From: Phlebiopsis flavidoalba
Taxonomy: Eukaryota > Basidiomycota > Agaricomycetes > Polyporales > Phanerochaetaceae
Length of the DNA stretch: 64,000 nucleotides
Direction: 5' to 3'
NCBI GenBank assembly: GCA_035772785.1
Contig: JAOCPU010000038.1
Location: forward strand, 186,001 to 250,000
Each line of letters starts with the position of its first letter. Position 1 is the first letter of the stretch. The position numbers and the translations under genes were made by a program. The notes below the pieces were generated by a model. The model searched no databases. It was not told the DNA's origin and saw only the letters and a program-made list of their open reading frames with translations. Positions 63,317-64,000 of the stretch are shown here, piece after piece.

Positions 63317-64000
63317 ACGTGGAAGTACTTCGGTCATCAGCGGTAGTAGCAGGTAGACGTTAAAGGGAGCAACTTCGTTGAAAAAATCTATGTAACGCCT
63401 GTGAGAAGATTCATCGAAAGGCCAAAGCGAGAACCCTATTGTATCCATTCTTTGAATGGTCAGATGTACAGTATGAAACGACAAAAAGTTTTATGTTGTC
63501 CTTACCATCTACACCGGGGTCTGGTTACGATGCATTGTAAGTTGTCCTGTATCAATATATTGCGTATATATTCGGCAGGTCATAAAACATTTGGGCGTTG
63601 GCCAGGTGTGGCCCTAGCCGGAACTCGGAAGTCGCCGGCTAGCCGAGAGTCTCAAGCGCCAGAGAAGCCACGTGTCATTTTGATGTGCTCAAACTAGGAA
63701 ATGTGCATTCCTTGACTTAAGTGTTTCCACCGCCCTGGATAACTGCAGAGCCTCTGGAATGGAGCGGCAACCCCGGTGTGTGTTTCTAAAAACTCAACAA
63801 GTCTACCATCTCAGCAGCCACGTATGTCTTGGGAGCCGTTCCGCGCTTGGGACCCTGGCAGTCGGCATACTCTGATTCGCCGACAGCGAGCGAACGTCCA
63901 GTGAGCTAGGTAAGTATAGTAGTCCGAGTGCAAATCACTCGCACCCAGGTCTCGTAGAGCTCAAACACTTTATAGGCCAAGCAAACAGCGCGAGTCTTTC
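63317..64000. other. Upstream region of the GH13 gene
   Basis: Probable promoter of the minus-strand alpha-glucosidase. No other gene, RNA or repeat was recognised up to the window end. Confidence 0.4.

Overview
This window is nuclear DNA of a filamentous basidiomycete, most likely an Agaricomycete. The genes are split by many short introns of about 45-70 bp with GT..AG ends. Several protein families are typical of that group: two DUF6534 membrane proteins, an LPPGYTL-type membrane protein, a cytochrome P450 followed by a DUF4965-type glutaminase, and an Agaricomycete-only protein ending in a WRGEWN motif. Nothing bacterial, plasmid-like, viral or CRISPR-like was seen. Every gene was read by translating exon by exon and matching conserved motifs by eye. 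Exon borders and gene ends are therefore approximate unless a start or stop codon is named.

A striking property runs through the whole window. Almost every recognisable gene, including housekeeping genes (PEX19, NDC1, a ubiquitin E2, a mitochondrial carrier), is broken by one-base insertions or deletions, often in homopolymers. The protein sequence resumes in the next frame. The P450 heme cysteine and the first catalytic DTG of the aspartic protease are lost this way. This looks more like uncorrected sequencing or assembly error than mass pseudogenisation, but sequence alone cannot prove it.

Layout: (0-9.5 kb) membrane protein, type-B carboxylesterase, PEX19, ubiquitin E2 (minus), N-terminal half of a GTPBP1-like protein. 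(9.5-14.4 kb) no recognisable gene. (14.4-19.8 kb) truncated peroxiredoxin abutting a truncated F-box gene, a 517-bp hAT-like MITE with perfect 8-bp target duplication, a conserved fungal unknown and a thioesterase-superfamily gene. (20-26.5 kb) an unknown gene, a C2H2-like zinc-finger regulator and another unknown. (28.5-37.4 kb) DUF6534 membrane protein 1, mitochondrial dicarboxylate carrier, Zn2Cys6 transcription factor. (37.4-43 kb) no recognisable gene. (43-64 kb) DUF6534 membrane protein 2, GPI-type aspartic protease, an unknown, NDC1, a P450, a membrane-tethered glutaminase and a GH13 alpha-glucosidase that appears cut short.

The genes do not form an obvious biosynthetic cluster. The secreted or surface enzymes (carboxylesterase, aspartic protease, glutaminase) and the GH13 enzyme fit nutrient scavenging by a saprotroph. 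The best supported non-gene discovery is the hAT-like element.
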